Source: Flavobacteriales bacterium
GTDB lineage: Bacteria > Bacteroidota > Bacteroidia > Flavobacteriales_D > Crocinitomicaceae
Assembly: GCA_947500755.1 (NCBI GenBank)
Contig: CANMTO010000028.1
Coordinates: 1-34,111 of the forward strand
Length of the DNA stretch: 34,111 nt
Reading direction: 5' to 3'
The notes under the pieces are model-generated. The model was not told the DNA's origin, did not search any database, and worked only from the letters and a program-made list of their open reading frames with translations. Shown piece by piece: positions 17,236 through 26,419 of this stretch (positions are counted from its first letter, which is position 1; every line of letters starts with the position of its first letter). Both the position numbers and the translations under genes were made by a program.

Positions 17236-18294
17236 ATGCTATCCTCGGATTTAAAATTCATCGCAGGCCCTTGCAGTGCAGAGTCCTACGAACAATTAAG
17301 ATCGGTAGCGAAACAATTAGAATCCGTTGATTTATTTGCGTTTCGAGCAGGTGTTTGGAAACCGAGAACGCAGCCTGGAGCGTTTGAAGGAGCCGGTAAC
17401 ATTGCCCTATCTTGGATGCGCGATATTCAAGCAGAATTTGGTGTAAATGTGCTCACGGAAGTAGCCAATTCTTCCCATGTCGAAAGCGTATTAGCGCATG
17501 GGTTTAATCTCATGTGGATTGGTGCTCGCACCACTTCAAATCCTTTTTCGGTTCAAGAATTAGCGGATTCCCTACAAGGAACTGAGGCTACAATTTTAAT
17601 AAAAAACCCTACAAATCCAGACCTTAAATTATGGGTGGGTGGAATTGAGCGCTTATATAAAGCAGGAATCAAAAAGGTCATTGCCGTTCACAGGGGGTTC
17701 TCAACCTATGATAAACAAAAATATAGGAACCTTCCAAATTGGCAGATCCCAATCGCCCTGCGTGCAGAGTTCCCTGGTCTAGAAATTATTTGTGACCCAT
17801 CCCACATCTCTGGTCTTGCCAATAATGTGTTTGAAGTTTCACAGAAAGCTATTGATTTAAAATTCGATGGGCTCATGGTTGAGGTACATCCAGATCCATC
17901 GATCGCTAAAACTGATGCAAAGCAACAATTAACACCAGAAGCCTTTAAGAGTCTATTAGTTAATTTAAAGGTGCGCAGTAGACAAGCCATTGATCAAGAA
18001 GAAATTAGGGAGCTACGAGCAAATATCTCTATTTTGGACCATCAAATCATTGAGGTATTCGCCAAGCGGATGGAGTTGGTGGAGCAGATAGGGCATTACA
18101 AAAAGCGCAATCATATTGCAATTTTTCAACCGAACCAATGGGAGGAAGCCTTGGCAAAGTTTTTAAAGCTTTCGGATGATGCAGACTTATCTAGGGAGTT
18201 TGCCGTAGAGGTATTTAAGTTGATTCATCAAGAATCCATCGATATCCAATCTAGCATATTACGCAATTTAGAGTTAGGTGATTCCGCTTCCTAA
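17236..18294 (+). CDS. Bifunctional DAHP synthase / chorismate mutase (type II)
   Basis: A 352-residue fusion. Residues about 1-245 are a DAHP synthase of the AroA-beta/KDO8PS-like type: FIAGPCSAESYEQL at 7-20, FRAGVWKPRTQPGAFEG near 36-52, WIGARTTSNPFSVQEL, then LIKNPTNPDL, AVHRGFSTYD, CDPSHISG and MVEVHPDP, which hold metal and PEP ligands. Residues about 255-345 are an AroQ chorismate mutase with ELRANISILDHQIIEVFAKR and MELVEQIGHYKKRNHI. It makes DAHP from PEP and erythrose 4-phosphate, and chorismate to prephenate. Attached mutase domains often provide feedback control by prephenate or chorismate (family knowledge). It lies 3 bases after rny and overlaps aroA by 17. Symbols for this fusion vary, so none is given. 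Confidence 0.94.
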   Translation: MLSSDLKFIAGPCSAESYEQLRSVAKQLESVDLFAFRAGVWKPRTQPGAFEGAGNIALSWMRDIQAEFGVNVLTEVANSSHVESVLAHGFNLMWIGARTTSNPFSVQELADSLQGTEATILIKNPTNPDLKLWVGGIERLYKAGIKKVIAVHRGFSTYDKQKYRNLPNWQIPIALRAEFPGLEIICDPSHISGLANNVFEVSQKAIDLKFDGLMVEVHPDPSIAKTDAKQQLTPEAFKSLLVNLKVRSRQAIDQEEIRELRANISILDHQIIEVFAKRMELVEQIGHYKKRNHIAIFQPNQWEEALAKFLKLSDDADLSREFAVEVFKLIHQESIDIQSSILRNLELGDSAS

Positions 18295-19522
18295 GGTCCA
18301 TTTACCCGCAGTTATGGAAGCTCCGGTTTCCAAAAGTCACATGCAACGAGAACTCCTACTTTCTTTGTTGGCAGATTCCCCTTCTCAGTTATTAGGGAAT
18401 TTTGAATACCTTCCAGATGATGTGCATTCGGCCATTCAGTGCATATTGCGCTTTGGTGCCCAGGTCAAGGTAAACGTCAATCATATGGAGATTTTACCAC
18501 CAATTCCAACAGGGATTCAAGAGGAACTTACGCTTCATGTGGGTGAATCAGGGTTTTTAATCCGAAATGTGGTATCCATTGGATTTTTATTTGCTCGAAA
18601 ACTTCGAATTCATGCAGAAGGTACCCTACTGAATCGGGCACTTCATTTTAATGAGGAGTTATTATCTCAACTAGGCCTAGTTCAACATTCTCGAGTACAG
18701 GAATGGCCCTTGATTCTAGAACAAAAAAGACCGATACATCAGGAAATCGAGCTCGATGCATCCACTACTTCTCAAATCGCCTCTGGCGTTGTTATCCGTT
18801 TAGCCTGCGCTCAAGGAGATCGGAGACTTTGTTTATTAAACCTTGTGAGTTTACCGTATTTCGAAATGACTCTTGATCAATTAAATAACCGAGGTCTTCA
18901 CCTGAGTTGGGATGAACGCTGTATCGCGATGCACGGTCATAGGCCAATTCAAGGCGGCGCGATAAGGATTCAAGGAGATTGGAGTGGTGCAGCAAACCTT
19001 TTATGCGTTGGTGCCATGACAGGATCGATTAGTGTGCGTGGATTACAGGTCAATACAAAGCAAGCAGATGAGCGAATCTTGGATGTATTGAAATCATACG
19101 GGGCTGATATTCAAATTGAAGGGGATACCATTTCCGCGAGGCGAGGCTCGAACGCAGCGATTTCAGTGGATATAACCCATTCGCCGGATTTATTTCCACT
19201 GTTGTGTATTTTGGCAGCTTCGGCAGAAGGAAAATCAGTAATCATCGGAACAGAACGCCTTAAATCAAAAGAATCAGATCGTTTACAATCATCTATTGCC
19301 ATGCTCGACGCGCTCGGTACCGAATATAAATTGTCGGGTAATAAAATTTCGATCAACGGCGGAATTAGACATAAACAGGTACACATTGAAACGTTTAATG
19401 ATCACCGAATGGTGCTAGCCGCATTGGTGATCGCTGCCATGGAGGGCATGCAAGTTTCGGTTTCTGAATTTGCTTCTTTGAATAAATCTTTCCCTCAACT
19501 GAAACCTTTACTGCAATTATAA
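18278..19522 (+). CDS. aroA: 3-phosphoshikimate 1-carboxyvinyltransferase (EPSP synthase)
   Basis: A 414-residue enzyme joining shikimate 3-phosphate and PEP in the shikimate pathway. The GTG at 18278 is the first possible start (TAG is directly upstream in frame); it keeps the first strand before the SKS motif, which the ATG at 18314 would remove. Residues seen: K19, S20 and R24 in SKSHMQR; R96 in GESGFLIR; TTSQIASG; GDWSGAANLL; PDLFPLL; KSKESDR; FNDHRM; and NKSFP. The PEP-loop GNAGTAMRP of the E. coli enzyme reads GESGFLIRN here, changing positions equivalent to T97 and P101. It overlaps the DAHP synthase gene by 17 bases, so two shikimate-pathway genes are coupled. Confidence 0.92.
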   Translation: MIPLPKVHLPAVMEAPVSKSHMQRELLLSLLADSPSQLLGNFEYLPDDVHSAIQCILRFGAQVKVNVNHMEILPPIPTGIQEELTLHVGESGFLIRNVVSIGFLFARKLRIHAEGTLLNRALHFNEELLSQLGLVQHSRVQEWPLILEQKRPIHQEIELDASTTSQIASGVVIRLACAQGDRRLCLLNLVSLPYFEMTLDQLNNRGLHLSWDERCIAMHGHRPIQGGAIRIQGDWSGAANLLCVGAMTGSISVRGLQVNTKQADERILDVLKSYGADIQIEGDTISARRGSNAAISVDITHSPDLFPLLCILAASAEGKSVIIGTERLKSKESDRLQSSIAMLDALGTEYKLSGNKISINGGIRHKQVHIETFNDHRMVLAALVIAAMEGMQVSVSEFASLNKSFPQLKPLLQL

Positions 19523-19545
19523 GTACACCCTTAAAATAATCAATT

Positions 19546-20187
19546 ATGAAAAAAATCTATGTTTTAATCTTTGCTGTTATTGGTGGAATGAGTGCGCATG
19601 CGCAAATGATGCAAGGTTCGTTCTCGATAGACCCGTATGTAGGAGTTCCTAATTGGGCTAACTCTTTGTTGTATAATCAATATGATGGAGAGGAGCAGAA
19701 TGTTCAAGAGTATAGAGCAGTAGGAAGTATGCTTTCCTACGGCGGAAGGTTTGAATACATGATGAGTGATAAGGTTGGTGTTGGTGCCGACGTAAACTAC
19801 GAGGTATCAGGATTTGCCTTTAAGTTTCAAGATCAAGTGTATGCAGCCGATGGCAGTGGGCTAGGGGGCCTTACCACCTATGAAGCGCAATATACAGCCA
19901 AGAAACTACGTGCTATGTTGCGTTTGAATTATCATTTTGTACAATCAGAAAAAGTGGATATGTATTCAGCCTTTGCGGGAGGATATAAGAGTGTGAATAG
20001 AACCTGGGAAACCAATCCAAGTCACCCAGATTATCAGGATGCGAATGCTAATGGCGCATTAATTCCCGTGGCCTTAAGAATTGCAATCGGTGCAAAAGTG
20101 TATTTCACCCAAAACATTGGTGCTCATATAGAGTTGGGTGCTTTTGGTGGAGGCTTACTTCAGGCGGGACTTTCAGTTAAGTTCTAA
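19546..20187 (+). CDS. Outer-membrane beta-barrel protein, unknown function
   Basis: A 213-residue exported protein. The signal peptide is about residues 1-20 (MKKIYVLIFAVIGGMSAHAQ). The mature part alternates polar and hydrophobic residues in strand-length runs (YGGRFEYMMSDKVGVGADVN, KLRAMLRLNYHFV, VDMYSAFAGGYKSV, IGAKVYFTQNIGAHIELGAF) and ends in LSVKF, a C-terminal aromatic typical of BAM-inserted barrels. Eight strands would fit the size, as in porin-like OmpA/OmpX-type families. It lies 23 bases after aroA, probably in the same transcript, and a strong terminator follows 16 bases later. No ligand or enzymatic motif is visible. Confidence 0.8.
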   Translation: MKKIYVLIFAVIGGMSAHAQMMQGSFSIDPYVGVPNWANSLLYNQYDGEEQNVQEYRAVGSMLSYGGRFEYMMSDKVGVGADVNYEVSGFAFKFQDQVYAADGSGLGGLTTYEAQYTAKKLRAMLRLNYHFVQSEKVDMYSAFAGGYKSVNRTWETNPSHPDYQDANANGALIPVALRIAIGAKVYFTQNIGAHIELGAFGGGLLQAGLSVKF

Positions 20188-20203
20188 GTAAATACGATTG
20201 ATA

Positions 20204-20235
20204 CAAAAAAAGGGAGGCTTGCCTCCCTTTTTTTG
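20204..20235. terminator. Perfect bidirectional intrinsic terminator
   Basis: A 14-bp perfect stem: 20204-20217 (CAAAAAAAGGGAGG) pairs with 20222-20235 (CCTCCCTTTTTTTG) around a CTTG loop. The A-run before and T-run after make it work on both strands, between the convergent outer-membrane gene (stop at 20187) and aconitase (stop at 20252). Confidence 0.92.
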
Positions 20236-20251
20236 TGCTATTAATTTCGAA

Positions 20252-22516
20252 TTAATTCTCCATAAGTTTAATCAAGTTCAATGCAGACCCTGCTTTAAAC
20301 CATTCGATTTGCGATTGATTATAGGTGTGATTCAAGATTATATCATGTTGTGTTCCATGCTCATGACGAATTCGTAAGGTTATTGGTTTTTCAGGGGTAA
20401 ACGATTCAAGATCAATAAAATCAAATTCATCATTTTCCTGAATTAATTCATAATCAGCTTCATTGGAAAAGGTTAAGGCCAACATTCCTTGTTTTTTCAA
20501 ATTCGTTTCGTGAATCCGTGCAAAAGATTTTACAATGACCGCGGAAACACCCAAGTGTCTTGGTTCCATCGCAGCGTGCTCTCTTGAACTTCCTTCCCCG
20601 TAATTGTGGTCTCCTACAACAATGGAAGCAACGCCTGCGGCTTTGTATACGCGTTGAACTGCAGGTACCTCTCCATAGCTATTGGTGAGTTGATTTTTTA
20701 CCTCATTGGCCTTCCCATTAAATGCGTTTTCAGCACCTATTAGAAGGTTGTTTGAAATGTTGTCTAAGTGTCCACGATATTTTAACCACGGTCCAGCCAT
20801 GGAAATATGGTCGGTTGTACACTTTCCTTTTGCTTTAATAAGAAGCTTTGCTCCCATAATGTTTTTACCATCCCAAATAGGAAAGTTTGCTAACAATTGA
20901 AGGCGCTGAGAGTCCGGAGCTACAACAATTTCTATATGGCTCCCATCTGCTGCAGGCGCTTGATATCCATTATCTTCAACGGCAAAGCCTTTAGTGGGTA
21001 ATTCATCGCCAACAGGAGGCGTCAACTTAAAGGGCTTACCATCCGCACTGATTAAGGTATCGTTTAACGGATTAAACCCTAAATCTCCGGCAATGGCTAA
21101 AGCGGCAACCATTTCAGGACTGGTAACGAATGCATGGGTGTTTGGATTTCCATCTGCACGCTTTGAGAAGTTTCGATTGAACGAATGCACAATGGTATTT
21201 TTTTCTTGTTTTTCAGCACCTGCTCGATCCCATTGACCGATGCAAGGGCCACACGCATTCGTAAACACTTTCGTTCCCATTTTCTCAAAATCGGCAAGAA
21301 TACCATCTCGTTCTGCGGTATATCGAACCTGTTCTGAACCTGGATTAATTCCGAATTCCGCCTTGGGAGTAATTCCGTGCGCAACAGCTTGCTTAACGAT
21401 GGATGCTGCGCGTGCTAAATCTTCGTACGAAGAATTGGTGCAAGATCCGATTAATCCCCATTCCACATCCATTGGCCAACCATTTTTTTCAGCTTCCTCA
21501 CGCATTTTAGACACAGGTGTTCCTCGATCTGGCGTGAACGGGCCGTTGATGTGAGGTTCTAATTCAGTAAGGTTGATCTCAATGATTTGATCGAAATATG
21601 CTTTAGGATTTTCATAAACTTCCGCATCTCCTGTTAGATGTTCAGCAATTACATCGGCAGCGTCTACAACGTCTTGACGACCGGTTGCTATTAAATAACG
21701 GCGCATGGAATCATCGTACCCAAAAGTCGAAGTTGTTGCGCCAATTTCAGCCCCCATATTACAAATGGTTCCTTTACCGGTGCAAGAGAGAGATTGAGCT
21801 CCTTCCCCAAAATACTCAACGATGCATCCAGTTCCACCTTTCACAGTAAGAATATCGGCTACTTTCAATATAACATCCTTGGCGGAAGTCCAACCGTTTA
21901 ATTGTCCGGTAAGTTTAATGCCAATTAATTTCGGAAATTTCAATTCCCAGGCCATTCCTGCCATGACGTCAACGGCATCAGCACCTCCAACACCAATTGC
22001 CACCATTCCTAATCCACCGGCATTTACCGTATGCGAATCGGTACCAATCATCATTCCGCCAGGAAAGGCGTAGTTTTCTAATACGACCTGATGAATAATT
22101 CCCGCGCCTGGTTTCCAAAAGCCGATTCCGTATTTATTCGAAATAGAAGACAAAAAGTTAAATACCTCATTATTTTGATTCAGTGAGTCTTGTAAATCTT
22201 TACTCGCACCAACGCGCGCCTGAATTAAGTGATCTGCATGCACGGTTGAAGGCACGGCAACTTGTTTTTTACCTGCTTGCATGAATTGCAATAAGGCCAT
22301 TTGTGCTGTAGCATCTTGCATCGCTACCCGGTCTGGAGCAAAATCCACATAGGAAGCACCGCGTTTAAACGCTTCCGAAGCATTTCCATCCCACAAGTGC
22401 GCATACAATATTTTTTCCGTTAGGGTTAACGGTTTATTGAGTATTTGTCTCGCCGAATTAATACGCTCAGGATATTTTGAATATACCCGTTTAATCATGT
22501 CAATATCAAAAACCAT
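20252..22516 (-). CDS. acnA: Aconitate hydratase (mitochondrial/AcnA type)
   Basis: A 754-residue [4Fe-4S] enzyme converting citrate to isocitrate in the TCA cycle. The length and motifs fit the mitochondrial-like form used by many Bacteroidota, not the 890-residue cytosolic AcnA. Cluster cysteines are in [11 protein letters not shown] and in ACGPCIGQW (C-x2-C). Other motifs: [15 protein letters not shown] with [26 protein letters not shown] [27 protein letters not shown], and the swivel-domain [19 protein letters not shown] with [13 protein letters not shown]. It is monocistronic: the terminator at 20204 lies downstream and a promoter at 22536 upstream. All expected catalytic residues appear present. 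Confidence 0.97.
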   Translation of the reverse strand: MVFDIDMIKRVYSKYPERINSARQILNKPLTLTEKILYAHLWDGNASEAFKRGASYVDFAPDRVAMQDATAQMALLQFMQAGKKQVAVPSTVHADHLIQARVGASKDLQDSLNQNNEVFNFLSSISNKYGIGFWKPGAGIIHQVVLENYAFPGGMMIGTDSHTVNAGGLGMVAIGVGGADAVDVMAGMAWELKFPKLIGIKLTGQLNGWTSAKDVILKVADILTVKGGTGCIVEYFGEGAQSLSCTGKGTICNMGAEIGATTSTFGYDDSMRRYLIATGRQDVVDAADVIAEHLTGDAEVYENPKAYFDQIIEINLTELEPHINGPFTPDRGTPVSKMREEAEKNGWPMDVEWGLIGSCTNSSYEDLARAASIVKQAVAHGITPKAEFGINPGSEQVRYTAERDGILADFEKMGTKVFTNACGPCIGQWDRAGAEKQEKNTIVHSFNRNFSKRADGNPNTHAFVTSPEMVAALAIAGDLGFNPLNDTLISADGKPFKLTPPVGDELPTKGFAVEDNGYQAPAADGSHIEIVVAPDSQRLQLLANFPIWDGKNIMGAKLLIKAKGKCTTDHISMAGPWLKYRGHLDNISNNLLIGAENAFNGKANEVKNQLTNSYGEVPAVQRVYKAAGVASIVVGDHNYGEGSSREHAAMEPRHLGVSAVIVKSFARIHETNLKKQGMLALTFSNEADYELIQENDEFDFIDLESFTPEKPITLRIRHEHGTQHDIILNHTYNQSQIEWFKAGSALNLIKLMEN

Positions 22517-22535
22517 AGTAAAATTTTTATTAGCG

Positions 22536-22563
22536 CAAATTTACTCATTTATCCCTAATTCAA
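22536..22563 (-). promoter_or_regulatory. Candidate aconitase promoter
   Basis: On the minus strand, TTG at 22563-22561 and TAAATTTG at 22543-22536 are separated by 17 bases, matching TTG-N(17-23)-TAnnTTTG. The predicted start is near 22529, about 13 bases before the acnA ATG. Confidence 0.65.
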
Positions 22564-22623
22564 CGCCCATATTTCTGCCAATTCACGCATTTTTCACATA
22601 GAATTTTAATGTAATTTTGATTC

Positions 22624-23676
22624 ATGTTTGAGGAGCTCGTTGTTTTTGACCTTTCTACGGTATTAGCCGGACCATCCGTGGCTACGTTCTTTGCCGAACT
22701 GGGAGCTAAGGTTACCAAGATTGAACATCCTGAACTCGGAGACGTGACCAGAACGTGGCGCATTCCCGATGAATCTCAAGAGGTAACGAGTTACTTTTCA
22801 AGCATTAACTATGGTAAGGACTACCTATGCAAAGATCTAAGTAAAACTGCAGATTTTGCTTGGTTGATGAATGAGCTTAAACGCGTGGATGTTTTAATCA
22901 TGAATTTCAAACCCAGCGATTACACGAAGTTTAATTTGTCAAAAGAGGCCCTTCTTGCCATAAATCCAAGGCTGATTATTGGATCGATTTCTGGTTTTGG
23001 AGATGATTCCGATCGCATTGCTTATGATTTAATTCTTCAGGCAGAAACAGGTTTTATGTCGATGAATGGCGAGGCGAATCATCCACCATTGAAAATGCCA
23101 GTCGCACTCATTGATGTGTTGGCAGCACATCATTTAAAAGAAGGCCTTTTACTCGCCTTAATGAAGCTTCAAAAAACGGGAAAAGGGTCTTGGGTTAGTG
23201 TTTCCTTGTACAACGCAGCAGTGGCTAGTTTAGTAAATCAAGCTTCCGCCTATTTAATGAATGGGTTAATTCCAAAGCGAATAGGAAGTTTACATCCAAA
23301 CATCGCCCCCTACGGAGAAGTCTTTACTACAAAAGATGACAAATTACTCACGTTTGCTATCGGCTCTAATCGTCAATTTAAGGCGCTTTGCGCCGTTCTT
23401 AATTGTGCGGAACTTGCAGATAATTCTCGGTATATATCCAATGAAGAACGTGTTAGGAACCGGAGTAATTTATCGAGTGAATTAACGCCCTTTGTTTCAA
23501 GAATTGAAGCGGAAACCTTGGAGGCTTTATGCCATGAACATCACATCCCAGTTGGGATTATTAAATCGCTAGATGAGGTATTCAGTACCCCGAACGCAAT
23601 GGATTTGATTCGTCAGGAGCTACAGGGAACCACACAGACCCAACGGATGTCACAACTTGCTTTTAAATGGAAATAA
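22624..23676 (+). CDS. CoA-transferase family III (CaiB/BaiF) protein
   Basis: A 350-residue class III CoA-transferase, which moves CoA between carboxylic acids through an aspartyl-CoA thioester. It opens with FEELVVFDLSTVLAGPSVAT, GAKVTKIEHPELGD near 28-40, and ISGFGDDSDRIAYDLILQAETGFM near 122-145. The catalytic Asp is D164 in PVALIDVLAAHH. It is shorter than most relatives (about 380-450), mainly toward the C terminus, but the core is complete. The substrate cannot be read from sequence. The next gene, a GNAT acetyltransferase, overlaps it by 10 bases, so they are coupled. No other acyl-CoA gene lies nearby, which leaves the pathway open. Confidence 0.9.
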   Translation: MFEELVVFDLSTVLAGPSVATFFAELGAKVTKIEHPELGDVTRTWRIPDESQEVTSYFSSINYGKDYLCKDLSKTADFAWLMNELKRVDVLIMNFKPSDYTKFNLSKEALLAINPRLIIGSISGFGDDSDRIAYDLILQAETGFMSMNGEANHPPLKMPVALIDVLAAHHLKEGLLLALMKLQKTGKGSWVSVSLYNAAVASLVNQASAYLMNGLIPKRIGSLHPNIAPYGEVFTTKDDKLLTFAIGSNRQFKALCAVLNCAELADNSRYISNEERVRNRSNLSSELTPFVSRIEAETLEALCHEHHIPVGIIKSLDEVFSTPNAMDLIRQELQGTTQTQRMSQLAFKWK

Positions 23677-24098
23677 GGGAACCGAAATCAGCAGCGGAAT
23701 GGGCTTGTTATTACGCGCTTCGATATCGAGTGCTTAGACAGCCGTGGAATCAACCCATTGGATCAGAACGCGATGATTATGAATTTGATCATATGCATTT
23801 TGCGGCCTTGGATGACAACGAAATTGTTGGCGTTGGTCGCTTAGACTTTATCGAGCCAACTACACGGCAAATCAGATTTATGGCGGTTGAACCCAGCGGT
23901 CAATCCAAGGGAATAGGGGCAAGCTTAATGCGGCGCATGGAAGCGGAGGCTTGGGATTCAGGGGCGATTGAAATCATCCTGCATGCACGAGAAAATGCCC
24001 TGGGATTTTACGAGAAACTAGGCTACGTTTGTGTAGAACCGTCTCATTTACTCTTTGGCGAAATTCAACATTTTTTAATGAAAAAGAAAAAGGGATAG
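23667..24098 (+). CDS. GNAT family N-acetyltransferase
   Basis: A 143-residue GNAT protein. Acetyl-CoA-binding motif A is visible as IRFMAVEPSGQSKGIGASLM (about 71-90), with the Q-x2-G-x-G pyrophosphate loop, followed by motif B, ALGFYEKLGYV near 111-121. The N-terminal EWACYYALRYRVLRQPWNQP resembles the ElaA-like subgroup. The acceptor is unknown. The start overlaps the CoA-transferase gene by 10 bases; the stop TAG sits inside the loop of the terminator at 24086-24117. Confidence 0.9.
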   Translation: MEIREPKSAAEWACYYALRYRVLRQPWNQPIGSERDDYEFDHMHFAALDDNEIVGVGRLDFIEPTTRQIRFMAVEPSGQSKGIGASLMRRMEAEAWDSGAIEIILHARENALGFYEKLGYVCVEPSHLLFGEIQHFLMKKKKG

Positions 24099-24117
24099 CC
24101 GTTGCCACCCCTTTTTC
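24086..24117. terminator. Bidirectional intrinsic terminator candidate
   Basis: GAAAAAGGG (24086-24094) pairs with CCCTTTTTC (24109-24117), a 9-bp perfect stem with a 14-base loop. On the minus strand it is followed by a further TTTTT run (24085-24081), giving a fair terminator for the protease gene; in the plus direction the T-run lies inside the stem. It also spans the GNAT stop codon. Confidence 0.55.
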
Positions 24118-24135
24118 CAACCCTAAACCTAACTA

Positions 24136-26256
24136 TTACAGTACAACGATGCGTTGTGTGTCTGCAATTCCTTCATTACTATATAAATTAACCAGATACG
24201 TTCCTGAATTCAAGGTGTTCAATTCCACTGAATTAAGTCCTTGGATATCTTTTTGGTAAATAACTCGACCATGATTATCAATTACCGTCAATTCAACCAT
24301 TGCTTCTTCCCATCGGACCGTTGTGTTTCCCATGCTCGGATTTGGAAATACAGTCATGTTATTTGCAGACACTTCTGTTACACTATTTGTTTGATTATTC
24401 AATACAATGACCTCTACACTGTTCATACATCCGTTTCCATCAACCACCGTTACTTCATAGGTTCCAGCGGTAAGATTCGTTTGGTCTTCAGTATTTACGC
24501 CATTAGACCATAGGATAGTATAGGATGGAACACCACCGTTAACCGTTAATTCAATCATTCCGTCGTTGCCTTGTATTTCATCAGTTGCTATGGCATTTAA
24601 CGTAATCTCAGCAGGCTGAGCAAGAGTATAGCTGCTTTGCGAAACGCATCCATTAGCATCAACTACAGTTAATCGATATGTACCAGCCTCCAAATTATTG
24701 ATATCTTGGGTCGTTGCTCCGTTATCCCATGCATAAGTAAATGCAGGGTTTCCTTGAAGAACACTTACATCGATTGAGCCATTGGCTTGTCCGAAACACT
24801 GAATTTGAGTGACGACCCCATTCACTTGAACTGCAACCGGCGTATTCACTGTAAAGGTGGTGTCTGAACTACATCCGATGGCATCAATCAAGGTTATCGT
24901 GTAGATTCCAGTTTCAATTCCTGTTTGTTGAAGCCCAACCATTCCATTGGACCACGTTGCCGATACATTACCAGTAACGTTTGATGGGTTCAAGCTCACG
25001 GTGGAGCTAGTACTCAAACATGTTCCTTGAATAGAAATATTAAAAATGGCTTCATGCGTATGGTTTTGAGCCATCAGTACCGCTGCCGCTGCATTGAGTC
25101 GACCACTGCCAATTTTACCGGCATACAGGGGATTTAACGCATCAATATTAATTGCTGAATTCTTAAGGATGAATTCGATGTCTAGATTACCTAAGCATGG
25201 ATTTACCGCAAGCATTAAGGCAACAGTACCTGTGACGAATGGTGCAGCGTAAGAGGTGCCAGAACTGTTTAAATACCAGCCATTCGACGGAACAATTGCT
25301 ACGTTGTAACCCGGTGCCGATAGGTCTACCATTTGGTTGTGCTGATGAGTACTAAGCGGGTCTCCACTCACTTGTTCATGATTGTCTAAATCACCAATAC
25401 TTGTTACGGCAAATACATGCGCATAGGCAGCAGGATATACTAAGGCATCCGCTGAGCTACAGGTATTACCATTTCCTGCTGCTGCAATGATGAAGGTTCC
25501 GTTATTATAAACTTCGGTTAGCACATCTTGCTCGTATTGATTAAAAAAGCATCCAGAGGTCCAACTTAAGTTTAGTACTCTAATCCCGCTGTAAGTAGCT
25601 ACAAGCAATTCGTTGTAATTCATTTGATAAAAAGCAATAGAAGAATTAAATCCGATAGAACTTAACCCTAAATTATTGTTTGTGTTTCCCGCAGCAATGG
25701 CGCAAACGGCGTTTCCATGGGTAGGTGTTGCGGCGTTAGCTGCGTTATACGATACAATCTTTCCTGTCAATTCCTCGTGCGCTGGGTTTACGTTTTGATC
25801 ACTAATTCCAATTAAAAAACTTGCATTACCTTGAGTAAGGTCCCAAGCTCCTTGCGCATTGATTAAATCCAATGCATAATTATTTGCCACCCCAAGATTA
25901 TAGTCATTTGGAGTGTAAAGTACCTGATAGTTTGGCGCTTGTTCGATTCCTGAAATGAACGGAATTGCCGTCAAGGCATTCAAGAGCATTTCCTCTGTAC
26001 ATTCGCATTCAATTTCAAAAACCCGTTGAAGTTTTTCTTGTTTAGAAGCTGGCAATGCTTGTGTTACTGAGGTAATGGAATGGGCGCTTATTGTGGCATT
26101 AAATGCGACATTACTCGAACTTAAAACTCCATCTGCATTCATAACAGGGATTGCTGAAAGGTCATTGATTTGAGCCCATACCTTCGATCGTTGTCCGAAC
26201 GTATAGCTGGTTAAACCTCCTAAGATTAAAGCGAAAAATAGTGTTATTGTTTTCAT
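24136..26256 (-). CDS. Subtilisin-like (S8) protease with SprB-like repeats and T9SS type A sorting domain
   Basis: A 706-residue secreted protease. The signal peptide is about 1-21. The peptidase S8 domain (about 125-390) has a full catalytic set: D153 in IGISDQNVNPAHEEL, H180 in THGNAVCAIAAG, oxyanion N262 in AAAGNGN, and S335 in SGTSYAAPF. Three related repeats follow (about 400-470, 472-550, 551-622), two ending in a TAGTYEVTVVDGNGC-like phrase typical of SprB-type repeats of gliding adhesins. The tail (about 634-706) is a T9SS sorting domain: MTVFPNPSMGNTTVRW, VIDNHGRVIYQKDI and LNSGTYLVNLYS. It is therefore probably exported through Sec, then across the outer membrane by T9SS and anchored at the surface. 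Substrate preference is unknown. Confidence 0.93.
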   Translation of the reverse strand: MKTITLFFALILGGLTSYTFGQRSKVWAQINDLSAIPVMNADGVLSSSNVAFNATISAHSITSVTQALPASKQEKLQRVFEIECECTEEMLLNALTAIPFISGIEQAPNYQVLYTPNDYNLGVANNYALDLINAQGAWDLTQGNASFLIGISDQNVNPAHEELTGKIVSYNAANAATPTHGNAVCAIAAGNTNNNLGLSSIGFNSSIAFYQMNYNELLVATYSGIRVLNLSWTSGCFFNQYEQDVLTEVYNNGTFIIAAAGNGNTCSSADALVYPAAYAHVFAVTSIGDLDNHEQVSGDPLSTHQHNQMVDLSAPGYNVAIVPSNGWYLNSSGTSYAAPFVTGTVALMLAVNPCLGNLDIEFILKNSAINIDALNPLYAGKIGSGRLNAAAAVLMAQNHTHEAIFNISIQGTCLSTSSTVSLNPSNVTGNVSATWSNGMVGLQQTGIETGIYTITLIDAIGCSSDTTFTVNTPVAVQVNGVVTQIQCFGQANGSIDVSVLQGNPAFTYAWDNGATTQDINNLEAGTYRLTVVDANGCVSQSSYTLAQPAEITLNAIATDEIQGNDGMIELTVNGGVPSYTILWSNGVNTEDQTNLTAGTYEVTVVDGNGCMNSVEVIVLNNQTNSVTEVSANNMTVFPNPSMGNTTVRWEEAMVELTVIDNHGRVIYQKDIQGLNSVELNTLNSGTYLVNLYSNEGIADTQRIVVL

Positions 26257-26323
26257 AAACTTTGGTATTAGCGTTGTTTGTTAAACCAAAGGTCATTACA
26301 TAAAAGGTCTTGATGTGATGAAT

Positions 26324-26407
26324 GTAGTGCGAGCACATGTAAAATACACGTACATACCGATGTTGCACTACGTAGTTATATGAGCGGTATTAAGTAGTTA
26401 TACGTAG
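26324..26407. repeat. Inverted and direct repeats upstream of the protease gene
   Basis: GTAGTGC (26324-26330) is an exact inverted partner of GCACTAC (26365-26371). Overlapping this, CTACGTAG (26368-26375) is palindromic; TACGTAG recurs at 26401-26407, and GTAGTTATA occurs twice (26372-26380 and 26394-26402) 22 bases apart. The cluster lies 68-151 bases before the protease start and just after the stop of the PhoD-like gene, so it could be a regulatory site or a transcript-end structure. No T-run follows on either strand. Confidence 0.4.
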
Positions 26408-26419
26408 ATTGGATGGTTT

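Noticed and set aside
22612-22619. TAATTTTG as promoter box for the CoA-transferase gene
   Set aside because: It lies only 4 bases before the ATG and has no TTG at 17-23 bases upstream; it could only serve a leaderless transcript, so it is not listed as a feature.
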